Source: Flectobacillus major DSM 103 (GTDB lineage: Bacteria > Bacteroidota > Bacteroidia > Cytophagales > Spirosomataceae). Taken from it: a DNA stretch of 64,000 nt. Below, one piece after another: positions 1-10,443 of this stretch. The position numbers were made by a program, and so were the translations under genes. The stretch is taken from positions 4,939,303-5,003,302 of the forward strand of contig NZ_KE386491.1 of NCBI RefSeq assembly GCF_000427405.1, in the 5' to 3' direction. A model generated the notes under the pieces. That model was not told where the DNA came from. It searched no databases and saw nothing but the letters and a program-made list of their open reading frames with translations. Within the stretch, counting starts at the first letter, position 1, and every line of letters begins with the position of its first letter.

Positions 1-3000
1 AAATGGTCTATGATATTGTATTCATACACACCATTGACAATTCGTCCTTCATCGTGGGAGGTTTGGTATAAAACGTTGTTTACATAAATCTCATCTTCTT
101 CATAATCGGTTGTTTCGCCATTAGAATCTATTTTTTTGAGTTTTGAGCCTTGTGCATCATACTGGGTTGTAATAGTTCTTCCGTTGTCGAATGTTATTGT
201 TTTGGGGAGTTTGAGGTAATTGTAAGTGATAGAGGCTATCTTTTTGTTCTTATCCTTTTTCAAACTACCATCTTCCCAGTATTCATAATCATTATTGGTA
301 TTAGTACCATCTCTAAAATCGCCTAAGTCTGGATTGCCAATGGTGGCATCTTGAATTTTTAGGAGCTTATTAGAATTGGTTTGATAGGTGTAACTTAGGT
401 TATCGACATTGCCAAAACTGGTATAATTGGTATTCGTTGCTCCATTTCTTGAAAGAGTTTTGATATTCCCATTAGCATCATAAGTTACGTTATTTAGGGC
501 ATAGTTTTCACCAGCTTTGGTACTTCCATAAGTGGCAGCGGTGATACGCGAAGCTCCGTCGTAGTTGTATTGGTAGGCTCTTTGGATACCGTCGATATTA
601 CTTTTCCAATATTGGTTTCTGATATTTCCGTCGTAGTATGTACCGTCTTCCTCGTAGTCTAGTTTATAGCTAAATAGGCTATTGGTTAGGTTGTTATTGG
701 CATCGAGATTGATTCCTTTTACCCCACCTCTGATATGGTATTTGTAATCAAGGCTATATAGAGTAGTAGTGCTAGCATTAAGACTGAGAGTTCCTAATTG
801 TAGCGTTCCGTTATTATATAGTGTACCAGCATTGTATAAACTTCCTGCTGTGGCGATTTTTCCTGTAGGAATGGTGATGTTATGCCCTGTATTGATACGA
901 ACATTGTCAGAGATACTTGGAATACTGCCTCCTTGCCATGTAGTGGAGTTTGTCCAATCGCCTGTTTGAGAACTCCCAATAGCCGATGTAGGACTAAATT
1001 GTTTGCTTTTTAACCGTCCTATTTCATCGTAGATATATTTGGCAATGGTTTTTTCATTACCGTTTAAAGAATGTCTAAATGTAGTTTTTCTGCCTAAATG
1101 GTCATATTCATAGCTGAGTATTTTAATGTTTGAGCCTTTGGTGATTCTCGTTGTTAGAAGTTCGCCATTAAAACGATATTGATAATCTTTTCTAATGATG
1201 TTCCCCCGAATGGTTTGTTGAAAATCTTGAATAACTCGCCCTTTATAATCGTAATAGTTGACAGATTTGTACCAGTCGTTGCTTTCAAGGTTTCGTACCA
1301 ATGCTCCTGTTTGGAGGCCTTTGGTATTGGCTTGTGTATGGAAGGCATTGGCCGCCTGGAAGTTGTAGGCTGTTTCTGTTTGCCATGTGTAATCGTCGTA
1401 GTAGTTGACGGTTTTTATGTTGGTCTCGGCAGGGGTATAACTGCTTGGAAACGAGCGATTGGTATAGCCCAAAAGGGTTGAGCCTCTTTCTTCGTAGGGA
1501 ACGCTTACGGCATCAAACTCGCTTTGTAATTGGCTACGGCTATAAGTACCAATGTTATTGATAAGTCCTGTTCGGATTACCCTTCCTAAGGCATCGTACT
1601 GGCTAAACTTCCAGTAGTTGGGACTGGTATTGGCATCTTTGTCATCGTTTTCAAGGACGATTCGGTCTTGTTTGTCATAAACGTAGCGTGTCCAGCCTGT
1701 TCCAGGGATATGTTTTTCGGTTAAACGCCCTTGGTTGTCGTAATGATAGCCGTAGATGCCTTCCAAAAATAAGTTATCGTTTTCTGTAAAGCTAGTAAAA
1801 GTACCATTTTCAAAGCCTTTGTAGGCATTTGGGGTAACAACGTAACTTAATTGACCTAAATTGTTATAAACATAAGCAGTGGTGGCAAAGTTGAAGGTAT
1901 TAGCTTCCAATTGTTGTAACTTACCTATTATTCTACCTTGTTTATCTTTTACCTCCATAGTCCAAATACCCCGTTCGCTGGTGATAAGATTGTTGTAAAG
2001 CGAACTATTGGGATATCGAGTATTGCCATTGACCAAGCCATTTGCTTGAATATCAAAACGAATCATCTCGTTGCCTGCTAACCAATAATCAAACTTAGTG
2101 AATTTATCTGCGGTTCTCCATGCTTGTCCTGCCCCATACTTTCTGAGGGGTCTATTCAAAGGACTTGATTCAAAAACGGTTTCTGTAAAAGGAAAATTAT
2201 CGCCATAGAATGTAATTCCCAAATTTTGAGCAGTGCTAGTGTATTCTGCGGTGGCAGTTTCGCTTGGTATTGGTAATATATCTTTATAGGGACGGCCATA
2301 AGTGTCATATAGAGTTGTTGATACAATTATATCTTTTGTTTTATCAGGGAGACCTTTCCAGATTAAAGATTGCAGACTTCGCCCTAATCCATCCATATAC
2401 TGTATCTGTGTGGTGGTTTTTTCTATATCCGAACTTAAGCTAGCCGTACCTTGAGCCTCTTTGGCTGTACGACTTACTACATAATTCATGGTGTTGGTAG
2501 GTATAATACCCCAACCCGAAAGAGCCGTTTGGTTGGCATAATGATAATGAAAGTCCTTTAAAAGGTAGCCTTGGGTGTCTTTTATAGATTTTAAACGAGA
2601 GAATACATCGTACCAATAAGTGGTTGTATACCCATTAATATCGGTTTCTGAACTTCGGCCAACTAAAGGTACATAGTCATAAGACACCGTTCTGTTTAGT
2701 AATGTTGCTGTTTTTGAGCCATCTATGGTTTGAGATTTCAAAAGATCTGTTTTCCCCAAATCTAATGTACCATAATACTGCATGGTGGCGGTTTGCCCAT
2801 TTCGAGTACTGTATTGTGTTAGATTACCTCGGGAGTCATAGTTGTCGAAGGTAATGGGCGTAATAATAGCACCACTACCAATCTGTGTTCTTATTTTTTG
2901 GGGTAATTGCAATGTTCCGAATGTTGCATAATCTGTAAATTTCCAAAAGGCTTGGGTATTATCTAACAAGTTGGTTTCTTCAATAACAGGAGCGATGATA

Positions 3001-5354
3001 TTTTTATTGGTCATCGTCAGATACGGCTCTGTACCGAAATCATACGGATATTTATAATTCGTCAAAAGCGTTTCTCCTTTGCTGCTTTGGGTAGATACCG
3101 ACGTAAGTTGTAGATAATTGGAATTACTGTAATGATAATTTGTGATGGTTTCAATAAAATTAGTAGGGTCGACATAAAGTCGTTCGGTTTCGGCTACTTT
3201 TTGTAGCCATCCAGAATACGTATAATATGTTTTTAGAAAATCTATGGTTTGCTGAATTGAAGGAGTGGCTGTAGCATTACCTGTATAGAGAGAACGAGCT
3301 TTATGCCTATCTACCAAATTGTAAGTGATTTTTGTCTCTTTGACTAAGGTATTGTTATTGTAATATTTTACTTCTTTTGGTAAAGAACGCATTAAAGAAT
3401 AGTTGGCAGAACTTCCTATTTGGTTGTTGCCCCACCCAAAGTTTACCCCCCAAAAGTCGTTATAGTCGTTGTGAGATGTAAACGTCGTTTTTGTGATAGA
3501 ATTATCGCTTAGGGTTTCGGTTACGTTTGTATAATAAATAGGTATTTCTGCCATAGTGTGCAAGCCTTCAGAATAATAAAAATCTTTGTTTGGTAGCACA
3601 GGAAAACGAGGTGTAGTAGGGGTATTGATAGGGGCATCGATATATCTCAGTTTGGTAAGACCAATCGATGATGAAATAACTCCACTGGATTTGTTGATAT
3701 TGCTAAAAGAATCATACTTATATTCCTTTTTACTTAGAATATCGCCATTCACGTCTTTGTCAATAATCGTTTTTATACGGAGGCCTCCATAATCTTTTTT
3801 GTTAATCAATACTCCGTTTTCATACTCCGACTCCCGTAGTTGTCCATAGTCGTTTTGTTCATACACAAACTGCGTTGAACCTCCTGTTGGGTAAATGATG
3901 GTGGTTAAAGCCCCTTTTTGAGTAGCCAAAAAATTAGGATTTCGCTGTGCATTGAAAGGAGGATCGGCTATAAGAGTAGTATTGTTATAGGCACCATTAT
4001 CAAAACCCCAATAATCAATGGCAAAAGGGTTTTGGTAGTAGAGATTTTGGGCATTATAGTAAGTAAAAAGATGTTGAGGTGCAATGGTATTATCAAGAGA
4101 CGATTCTGTCAATGCCGATAACAATAGGCCATCGGGATTGGTTAAATTGGAAAAATTAAATATGAATTTTTTGATTTCTTGTTTGGGAATAGTATTAGCA
4201 AGGAGGGTTGTTTTTATCAAGTAGGTTACATTCTCTTTTTTGTCATATTCAAAATTAACCGTCCAGTTCGTTCCTTTGATTGAGGTCAGAAAATTTTCTA
4301 AAGAGCTCACACAGCTCCACATATTATCATAATAATAAGTTTGCTGAGATGTATTGTATTGTCCACGGGCTACAGGTGAGCTAGTATTTCTACCTCGCAA
4401 AGTGAAGTTGAAATGATTATTGTCTCCACTTTGGTATAGGTAATCGTTGGTATAGTTGAAGTTGATTTTACTCCCGTTTTTATCGGCTATTTCAGCTAAA
4501 AACCACGAAGTGATATTCATATTTCCACCTGTACAATCAAAGTCAGAGCCTGAGGAAGAAAATTCTACATTTTTGATAGGTAGGCTTATATTGGTATTGG
4601 TATCTCCAAATTTGTAGGTTGTTCCATTTTCATCGGTAATCGAAAATTCTACAAAATGATATAAATCAATATTGGGGTTGTTGGCTATGGTTTGAGTAAG
4701 TTTAACAACTCTGTAGTCAATCTTTATCTTCCTGTCAGATACGACATGAATGGTTCCATCTTCTCCAAAAAAGAACTTACCAGTCATTCCCATAAAATTA
4801 AAAACAAACATATCGGGTTCTCCGTCAGGAATACTGTAAAATAGCGATTGCCCTGCTGGCTGAACAATTGTTCCATCGTTATTAATTAAATTTGCTATAT
4901 TTGTTCTGTTTTCAGCAGTAGCATACCCGTAGGCATTACTGGATACAGGCCTTCTTTCATCAGGTTTTGATTTAATAACGCGCGTTATCACTCCTCCAGC
5001 ACTTAATGACCACCCCCTTCCAAGAATACTTGGAGATTCAAAAGGCTTAAACCCTTTATATTGATACGAAATACCCACATTCATCTCAATATTACCTTCC
5101 TTTAAATCCAATAAGGAGATACTGGGTGTTGCTAAACCCGAACTTAGATTGATAGGGGTATTGCCATAATTGCCGAGTGTAGCTGCATGAGGCGAAGGGA
5201 GAATAAGATTGGGAGTATATGTATTGGAATTGGATGGTGGCGGTACAACACTTTTAATTATAAGCGAGTCACGTCCTGTGGAGTCTTGTTTTTGTGCTAA
5301 AGAAAAGAAAACGGTAAAAACTGATAGTACAAAAGTTAGGTGAGTTTTCTTCAT
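1..5354 (-). CDS. Giant RHS/YD-repeat secreted protein, C-terminus beyond the window
   Basis: The reading frame is open from an ATG at 5354 to the left edge; I translated it in several stretches and found the frame consistent, but did not check every codon. The N-terminus is a classic signal peptide (MKKTHLTFVLSVFTVFFSLA, then Q). A region resembling the start of other Bacteroidota RHS proteins follows (NYGNTPINLSSGLA), then long YD-type repeats (DGLGRSLQ, YDKQDRIVLE, YDYKGRVIQ, YDHLGRKTT). At about residues 1455-1525 lies an inserted beta-solenoid-like stretch with GDWTNSTTWQGG and NTGHNITIPTG. The frame leaves the window inside the RHS core, at the point where the paralogue at 30269-37183 reads YTDHIGNLRL, so the variable C-terminal domain is not visible. 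An in-frame ATG at 5441 would add 29 residues ahead of the signal peptide and is less likely. Such proteins form a secreted shell around a C-terminal toxin; whether this one carries a toxin cannot be seen. Confidence 0.9.
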   Translation of the reverse strand, partial: MKKTHLTFVLSVFTVFFSLAQKQDSTGRDSLIIKSVVPPPSNSNTYTPNLILPSPHAATLGNYGNTPINLSSGLATPSISLLDLKEGNIEMNVGISYQYKGFKPFESPSILGRGWSLSAGGVITRVIKSKPDERRPVSSNAYGYATAENRTNIANLINNDGTIVQPAGQSLFYSIPDGEPDMFVFNFMGMTGKFFFGEDGTIHVVSDRKIKIDYRVVKLTQTIANNPNIDLYHFVEFSITDENGTTYKFGDTNTNISLPIKNVEFSSSGSDFDCTGGNMNITSWFLAEIADKNGSKINFNYTNDYLYQSGDNNHFNFTLRGRNTSSPVARGQYNTSQQTYYYDNMWSCVSSLENFLTSIKGTNWTVNFEYDKKENVTYLIKTTLLANTIPKQEIKKFIFNFSNLTNPDGLLLSALTESSLDNTIAPQHLFTYYNAQNLYYQNPFAIDYWGFDNGAYNNTTLIADPPFNAQRNPNFLATQKGALTTIIYPTGGSTQFVYEQNDYGQLRESEYENGVLINKKDYGGLRIKTIIDKDVNGDILSKKEYKYDSFSNINKSSGVISSSIGLTKLRYIDAPINTPTTPRFPVLPNKDFYYSEGLHTMAEIPIYYTNVTETLSDNSITKTTFTSHNDYNDFWGVNFGWGNNQIGSSANYSLMRSLPKEVKYYNNNTLVKETKITYNLVDRHKARSLYTGNATATPSIQQTIDFLKTYYTYSGWLQKVAETERLYVDPTNFIETITNYHYSNSNYLQLTSVSTQSSKGETLLTNYKYPYDFGTEPYLTMTNKNIIAPVIEETNLLDNTQAFWKFTDYATFGTLQLPQKIRTQIGSGAIITPITFDNYDSRGNLTQYSTRNGQTATMQYYGTLDLGKTDLLKSQTIDGSKTATLLNRTVSYDYVPLVGRSSETDINGYTTTYWYDVFSRLKSIKDTQGYLLKDFHYHYANQTALSGWGIIPTNTMNYVVSRTAKEAQGTASLSSDIEKTTTQIQYMDGLGRSLQSLIWKGLPDKTKDIIVSTTLYDTYGRPYKDILPIPSETATAEYTSTAQNLGITFYGDNFPFTETVFESSPLNRPLRKYGAGQAWRTADKFTKFDYWLAGNEMIRFDIQANGLVNGNTRYPNSSLYNNLITSERGIWTMEVKDKQGRIIGKLQQLEANTFNFATTAYVYNNLGQLSYVVTPNAYKGFENGTFTSFTENDNLFLEGIYGYHYDNQGRLTEKHIPGTGWTRYVYDKQDRIVLENDDKDANTSPNYWKFSQYDALGRVIRTGLINNIGTYSRSQLQSEFDAVSVPYEERGSTLLGYTNRSFPSSYTPAETNIKTVNYYDDYTWQTETAYNFQAANAFHTQANTKGLQTGALVRNLESNDWYKSVNYYDYKGRVIQDFQQTIRGNIIRKDYQYRFNGELLTTRITKGSNIKILSYEYDHLGRKTTFRHSLNGNEKTIAKYIYDEIGRLKSKQFSPTSAIGSSQTGDWTNSTTWQGGSIPSISDNVRINTGHNITIPTGKIATAGSLYNAGTLYNNGTLQLGTLSLNASTTTLYSLDYKYHIRGGVKGINLDANNNLTNSLFSYKLDYEEDGTYYDGNIRNQYWKSNIDGIQRAYQYNYDGASRITAATYGSTKAGENYALNNVTYDANGNIKTLSRNGATNTNYTSFGNVDNLSYTYQTNSNKLLKIQDATIGNPDLGDFRDGTNTNNDYEYWEDGSLKKDKNKKIASITYNYLKLPKTITFDNGRTITTQYDAQGSKLKKIDSNGETTDYEEDEIYVNNVLYQTSHDEGRIVNGVYEYNIIDH

Positions 5355-6144
5355 ATTTACTAGGGTACAGCTTGTTGAAATAGTATTTTTCCCAAGTAAT
5401 TGTTTGTAGAGAGTTACCCCCTTTGAGGTTTTTTTAGGCATAATATTACAGATTTGTTTAAAAAAGAAGAAGATTTTATTATTGTGCGTATAACACCTTT
5501 AAGCATATTAATCGGGGGAAGTGAATGTAACTAACTTTTATGATAGGGAAAATGTATAGAACGCCCACTATCACGAAGAAAATATTTGATAAATTAGCCA
5601 AATAGATGTTTTTCATATAGGTGTATTTATAGGTTGCAAAGCGTATTTAGTTGTATTTTACTACAATATTATGAGTTCTTGTGATTTCATACAAGTGTTT
5701 TTTGATTTTTGCTAAAATTAAGTAAATACACAAAAATTGTCGGGTATAATTTATTATGTTTCTCTTAGGTGTACTGTAACGGTAACCTTTACGGTTACCA
5801 TTTGATCGAAATAAGAAACGGTAACCGCAAAGGTTACCGCTACAACGATTATTTCAAATAGTGTTAAGGCTCAATTTTGAAATGCCAGAAAATAGATGGT
5901 CGATTACTTAACAACCATTATTATCTATTTTAGTACTGGGGTGTAGACATCATTCACGAGTAGGTAAAAGATGATGATAAGATACCCTATTATCTTACAA
6001 TTACGGCCTATGGCACAATTCAGCTATAGAATTCATCATGACCAATCGGTAAAAAGCCGTACTTTTGTGTTTCCTTCTAAAAATAGAAAAAAAGATGGCA
6101 ATTGGCATGACAAATGCTCATTAACAACTAACAGATTACTGATA
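5355..6144. other. Divergent intergenic region between the RHS gene and mutS
   Basis: Apart from the palindrome at 5775-5844 this stretch is AT-rich and I see no RNA gene. An open frame in phase with mutS runs back to an ATG at 5971. The 58 residues it would add do not resemble any MutS N-terminus, so I treat 5971-6144 as mutS leader. It should contain both promoters, but I could not identify either convincingly. Confidence 0.5.
5775..5844. repeat. Long imperfect palindrome made of GGTAACC/GGTTACC units
   Basis: Arms of 25 bases (5775-5799 and 5820-5844) pair with two mismatches around a 20-base loop. Each arm contains GGTAACC and its reverse complement GGTTACC, so each arm can also fold on its own. 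It lies in the gap between the divergent RHS and mutS genes. It has no T-tract, so it is not an ordinary terminator. It could be a REP-like element or a protein-binding site. Confidence 0.7.
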
Positions 6145-8820
6145 ATGGCAAGACCTTCTAACAACACTGATAAAGATAAACCTGCAAAAAAAGCAACCGA
6201 AACACCACTAGCCAAACAATACAATCAAATCAAAACCAAGTATCCTGGTGCTTTATTGTTATTTAGGGTTGGCGATTTCTACGAAACGTTTGGGGAAGAT
6301 GCGGTGCGAGCTTCTAAAATTTTGGGAATTGTGCTAACACGCCGAAATAATGGCAATGCCGATGACCATTTGGCGGGTTTTCCTCATCATTCGTTGGATG
6401 TATACTTGCCCAAACTGGTGCGTGCAGGCGAGCGTGTTGCCATTTGTGACCAGCTCGAAGACCCAGCCACAGCCAAAGGTATTGTAAAGCGAGGTGTCAC
6501 CGAATTGGTAACGCCTGGGGTGTCGTTCAATGATAATGTCTTAGAAACCAAGCAAAATAATTATCTGGCATCGGTTTGTTTTTCTAATTTTTCCAAAGAA
6601 GTAATAGGTATATCTTTTCTGGATGTCTCTACGGGCGAATACCTTTGCTCGCAAGGCAACCCTGCTTATATCGAAAAACTCTTGCAAGGATTTATGCCTT
6701 CCGAAGTACTTTTTTGTAAGCAACATCGCCAAGAATTTACCAATTTATTTGGCGATAAATTCAATACTTTTGCCTTAGAAGAGTGGGTTTTTACCCATGA
6801 TTTCACCTATCCTTTGTTGGTAAATCATTTCAAAACCAATTCGTTAAAAGGTTTTGGGGTTGAAAACCTTACCGAAGGCGTAATTGCCGCTGGGGTAATT
6901 TTACACTATTTGTCTGAAACGGAACATAAAGAAATCGGGCATATTGCTCGCATTAACCGCCTAGAGGAGGAAAAATATGTTTGGCTCGATAAATTTACGA
7001 TTCGCAATCTCGAATTGGTATTTGCCCAGCAAGAAGGGGGTGTTCCTTTAATTCAGATTTTGGATAATACAACTACGCCAATGGGGGCTCGGTTGCTTAG
7101 AAAATGGCTAGTATTGCCTCTCAAAGAAAAATCTTTGATTCAAGAACGCTTAAATACGGTAGCTTTTTTCAAAAAGAATATCGAGCTACGTGAAGCTCTT
7201 CAACAATACCTTAAACAAATTGGAGATTTAGAACGCCTTATTTCTAAGGTGGCGGTTCGTCGTATCAATCCTCGTGAACTTGGGCAACTCAAAAAGGCCT
7301 TGCTCAATATTGCTCCTATCAAAGAACAAATCGGGCAACTGCTGCTTTCAGAAGAAAGCAAGCGTGGGGCAGGGGCAGAGGTACTGAAAAAATATGCCGA
7401 CCAGCTAAACCCGTGTATCTTCTTGCTAGAAAAAATAGAAAAAGAGCTGCGTGACGAAGTGCCTATTGTAACCAATCAGGGCAACATGATTCGAGAGGGC
7501 GTTGATGAAGAATTGGACAGGCTATTGGCTATTGCTTATTCGGGAAAAGACTTTTTGATTCAACTCCAAAACCGAGAAATTGAACGCACAGGTATTACTT
7601 CATTGAAAATCTCGTTCAATAAGGTTTTTGGCTATTATTTGGAAGTAACCAATGCCCATAAAGATAAAGTACCAAACGACTGGATTCGGAAACAAACATT
7701 GGTAAATGCCGAAAGATATATTACGCCAGAATTGAAAGAATATGAAGAGACTATTCTGAATGCTGAAGATAAAATATTTGTCATAGAACAACGTATTTTT
7801 AATGAATTGGTAAATGTAGCCAACGACTACGTGCATCAAATTCAGCAAAATGCCCGTATTATTGCTATTTTGGATGTACTAACCAATTTTGCCAAAATTG
7901 CAGAGAAAAATAATTATGCTCAACCCACTATTTCAGATAGCAAAGTCCTGAGTATTCAGGAGGGGCGCCATCCTGTAATTGAACAACAATTGCCTCTGGG
8001 CGAAAGCTATGTGCCTAATGATTTGTATTTGGACGATACTGCTCAACAAATTATTGTGATTACAGGGCCCAATATGGCTGGTAAATCGGCTCTTTTGCGT
8101 CAAACAGCCCTTATTGTGCTGATGGCTCAGATTGGGTGCTTTGTACCTGCCAAAACGGCCGAAATTGGTATTGTCGATAAAATATTTACTCGTGTTGGGG
8201 CAAGCGACAACCTTAGCAAAGGTGAGTCTACTTTTATGGTAGAAATGACCGAAACGGCTAGTATCTTGAATAATTTGTCTGATAGAAGTTTGGTTTTGAT
8301 GGATGAAATTGGCCGAGGTACAAGTACTTACGACGGTGTGTCGATTGCTTGGGCTATTGCCGAATACCTCCACAATCATGCCCAGTTTAGACCCAAAACT
8401 CTTTTTGCAACCCATTATCATGAGCTCAACGAGCTTGCTACCGATTTTAAACGCATCAAAAATTTTAATGTTTCGGTAAAAGAAGTGGGTAACAAAATCA
8501 TCTTTATGCGTAAACTTACCGAAGGTGGCTCTGAACATAGTTTTGGGATTCATGTGGCACAGTTGGCGGGGATGCCACAAAGTGTGGTGTTTAGGGCAAA
8601 CGAAATTTTGTCGGAATTAGAAAAAAATCGCTCGAAAGAGCAGCATCGTAATACCATCAAGGAAATGCCAAAACAAAATTTTCAGATGAATATTTTTGAG
8701 GCAGCCAGCAACCCCAAATTTGAAAAAATACAAGAATTATTAAAAAAGCTAGATATCAATACGCTGTCACCAATCGAGGCTTTACTAAAACTGAATGAAG
8801 TGAAAAAAATCCTAGAATAA
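6145..8820 (+). CDS. mutS: DNA mismatch repair protein MutS
   Basis: MutS binds mismatches and small loops as a dimer and uses ATP to recruit MutL in methyl-independent mismatch repair. Near the N-terminus is the mismatch-wedge motif in RVGDFYETFGEDA, with Phe and Glu separated by one residue. Around residue 640 is the Walker A motif TGPNMAGKS, followed by the signature SKGESTFMVEMTET, Walker B VLMDEIGRGTSTYDG and the conserved FATHYHEL. The C-terminus holds the helical dimerisation region. The chosen start (MARPSNN) gives 891 residues, close to the family's usual 850-890. The gene sits alone, divergent from the RHS gene. No key residue is missing. Confidence 0.97.
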   Translation: MARPSNNTDKDKPAKKATETPLAKQYNQIKTKYPGALLLFRVGDFYETFGEDAVRASKILGIVLTRRNNGNADDHLAGFPHHSLDVYLPKLVRAGERVAICDQLEDPATAKGIVKRGVTELVTPGVSFNDNVLETKQNNYLASVCFSNFSKEVIGISFLDVSTGEYLCSQGNPAYIEKLLQGFMPSEVLFCKQHRQEFTNLFGDKFNTFALEEWVFTHDFTYPLLVNHFKTNSLKGFGVENLTEGVIAAGVILHYLSETEHKEIGHIARINRLEEEKYVWLDKFTIRNLELVFAQQEGGVPLIQILDNTTTPMGARLLRKWLVLPLKEKSLIQERLNTVAFFKKNIELREALQQYLKQIGDLERLISKVAVRRINPRELGQLKKALLNIAPIKEQIGQLLLSEESKRGAGAEVLKKYADQLNPCIFLLEKIEKELRDEVPIVTNQGNMIREGVDEELDRLLAIAYSGKDFLIQLQNREIERTGITSLKISFNKVFGYYLEVTNAHKDKVPNDWIRKQTLVNAERYITPELKEYEETILNAEDKIFVIEQRIFNELVNVANDYVHQIQQNARIIAILDVLTNFAKIAEKNNYAQPTISDSKVLSIQEGRHPVIEQQLPLGESYVPNDLYLDDTAQQIIVITGPNMAGKSALLRQTALIVLMAQIGCFVPAKTAEIGIVDKIFTRVGASDNLSKGESTFMVEMTETASILNNLSDRSLVLMDEIGRGTSTYDGVSIAWAIAEYLHNHAQFRPKTLFATHYHELNELATDFKRIKNFNVSVKEVGNKIIFMRKLTEGGSEHSFGIHVAQLAGMPQSVVFRANEILSELEKNRSKEQHRNTIKEMPKQNFQMNIFEAASNPKFEKIQELLKKLDINTLSPIEALLKLNEVKKILE

Positions 8821-8929
8821 ACGATTGCATAACGAGCGTATTAACACTGTGTTAGAATCGTAGTTGAGGCTTCTTTTAAGCGTAAAGATTTAGTAAATTA
8901 ACCATCCAATATTACAAAATGTGAACTTT

Positions 8930-9502
8930 ATGAAAAATACCATTCTTTTGTTCTTTGTACTGGTGCTTGGCCAAGCAAAAGCCCAAAATATCATTGTTTG
9001 GAGTGAATTAAGCCCTTTGAAGCTAACTGATTTTGCAGCCAAAGCCCCTTCGTCGAGCAACAGTATTTATGGCTGTCGGGCAAGCTGTAATATAGATTTT
9101 GGCTATCAGATGAGTGCCGCATCTTTTATGCTGACCAAGAATTTTAATAGCAAGGTAAAAACAGTTTTTATCAAAAATACCTCTTATATTGTTGCTCCCG
9201 ATGCCAATATTACCCAAAATTTGTTGGCCTATTCACAAACTATTTTTGATTTGACCGAGCTGTATGCTCGTAAGTTTAGACAGCGATTATTTGAACAAAA
9301 AAAGGCATTTTCTAATAGTGATTTCTATGTGGCAGCACAAGAAGAAGTCCAAAAAGAGCTGTCGGAAAGAGAAAACTTTATTTTGAGTTCAACCAACTTG
9401 GGGCAAAATACAGAAGAACTTAAAAAGACACACGACCAAATCTTACAAGAAATTCAGGAACTTGCCGACTATTGTATGGAATGCAAGCCCAAAAAGAAAT
9501 AA
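8930..9502 (+). CDS. Secreted DUF922-like protein lacking the protease motif
   Basis: A signal peptide (MKNTILLFFVLVLGQAKAQ) is followed by IVWSELSPLKLTDF, which resembles the conserved W..L.L.DF opening of the DUF922 family, a group of predicted secreted zinc proteases. Further on, LLAYSQTIFDLTELYARKFR lines up with the family's central LL.HEQ.HFDL.E.YAR.LR helix. Here the HEQxH metal-binding motif has become YSQTI, so all three ligand or catalytic positions are lost. The last 70 residues are charged and helical. It is probably an inactive homologue acting in the periplasm. The ATG at 8930 is preferred over the GTG at 8921 because it sits directly before the signal peptide. The DUF922 assignment is from memory of the family pattern and is moderate. 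Confidence 0.6.
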   Translation: MKNTILLFFVLVLGQAKAQNIIVWSELSPLKLTDFAAKAPSSSNSIYGCRASCNIDFGYQMSAASFMLTKNFNSKVKTVFIKNTSYIVAPDANITQNLLAYSQTIFDLTELYARKFRQRLFEQKKAFSNSDFYVAAQEEVQKELSERENFILSSTNLGQNTEELKKTHDQILQEIQELADYCMECKPKKK

Positions 9503-9547
9503 GCACATTCAATAACTGACCACCCTGCAAAGTAATTTTTCAAAACC

Positions 9548-10324
9548 ATGAAAATAGAGGCTTACCAAATTGCTGAGGTGATAAACCTCAAAAAATTTAA
9601 ACAAGAATATGCTAGCGAACCAGCTTTGAATAACAATTCAGAGTTGTTTTATAAACGAGAAGAAGGGCAATATTTTTATTTGCTTAGCTATGGTGTAGTG
9701 GTTTTTGCAGGATTTAATGATTTGGAGAAAAGTGAGTTTTTGAAATTTGCCAAAAATTATGCCGAGGCCTTGGTTGAGGAAAAGTTTGAAGATGATTTTG
9801 ATGTACAAACCGACACCGCCGTATCGGTAGTATTAAAGTATAATTCGATTACGGTGTCAGAGCTTACCGACGACACTATCCGTATTATTATGCTGAATAT
9901 TGGGCAGTCGGTTTCCTTAGATTATTATGAAGCATTGACCTACAAAATTCTGACAAGTACCAAGCAGATGACCGACGAACTAGAGCAAAATGGTAAACTG
10001 AAAAGCTCGCAAAAAGAATTATTGATGTTTATTGGGAAAACACTCAATGTTAAAAATAGTATCATCGACAACCTGTATATTTTTGACTCGCCAGAAGAGG
10101 CTTGGGAAAACGAACACTTAGAACGTATCGATAAAGGGCTAAAGAAGACCTTCGACCTAAAAATGCGTTATCAGGATATAGACTACAAGCTCAAAATTGT
10201 ACAAGAAACCCTCATGCTATTTACTGATTTAGTGCAAAACCGTGAGAGTACTCGCCTAGAGTGGGTGATTATTATTTTGATTTTGATTGAAGTTTTTGAC
10301 TTGCTGATTACCAAAATTTTTTAG
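9548..10324 (+). CDS. RMD1/YagE family (DUF155) protein with C-terminal membrane anchor
   Basis: The protein has the layout of the RMD1/DUF155 family: a globular alpha/beta N-terminal half with DDTIRIIMLNIGQSVSLDYYE in its middle, a helical segment (FDSPEEAWENEHLERIDKGL), then a predicted hairpin of helices ending in one transmembrane segment (LEWVIIILILIEVFDLLIT) at the extreme C-terminus. Fungal members act in meiosis and mitochondrial translation; the bacterial role is not established. It starts 45 bases after the DUF922-like gene on the same strand, so the two may be cotranscribed. A terminator follows at once. Confidence 0.82.
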   Translation: MKIEAYQIAEVINLKKFKQEYASEPALNNNSELFYKREEGQYFYLLSYGVVVFAGFNDLEKSEFLKFAKNYAEALVEEKFEDDFDVQTDTAVSVVLKYNSITVSELTDDTIRIIMLNIGQSVSLDYYEALTYKILTSTKQMTDELEQNGKLKSSQKELLMFIGKTLNVKNSIIDNLYIFDSPEEAWENEHLERIDKGLKKTFDLKMRYQDIDYKLKIVQETLMLFTDLVQNRESTRLEWVIIILILIEVFDLLITKIF

Positions 10325-10328
10325 CAAC

Positions 10329-10363
10329 AAAAAGGCTACCTAATACAATAGACAGCCTTTTTT
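10329..10363. terminator. Bidirectional terminator between the DUF155 gene and clpB
   Basis: AAAAAGGCT and AGCCTTTTTT pair across a 16-base loop, with A and T runs on the two sides. It lies five bases after the DUF155 stop and can also serve the convergent clpB gene. Confidence 0.8.
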
Positions 10364-10443
10364 ATATTCTTGAATCAAAAAACAAGGGACACCTTCCTCA
10401 ACCTTTTTCCTCAAAACGTGTGTCCCATTGATTTGCTCCACTA

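Noticed and set aside
5971-6144. N-terminal extension of MutS by 58 residues
   Set aside because: The translated stretch does not resemble any MutS N-terminus; MARPSNN at 6145 gives the normal length.
7933-8580. A 215-codon open frame on the minus strand inside mutS
   Set aside because: It lies opposite the conserved MutS ATPase domain, and its translation resembles no protein. It is a shadow of the real gene.
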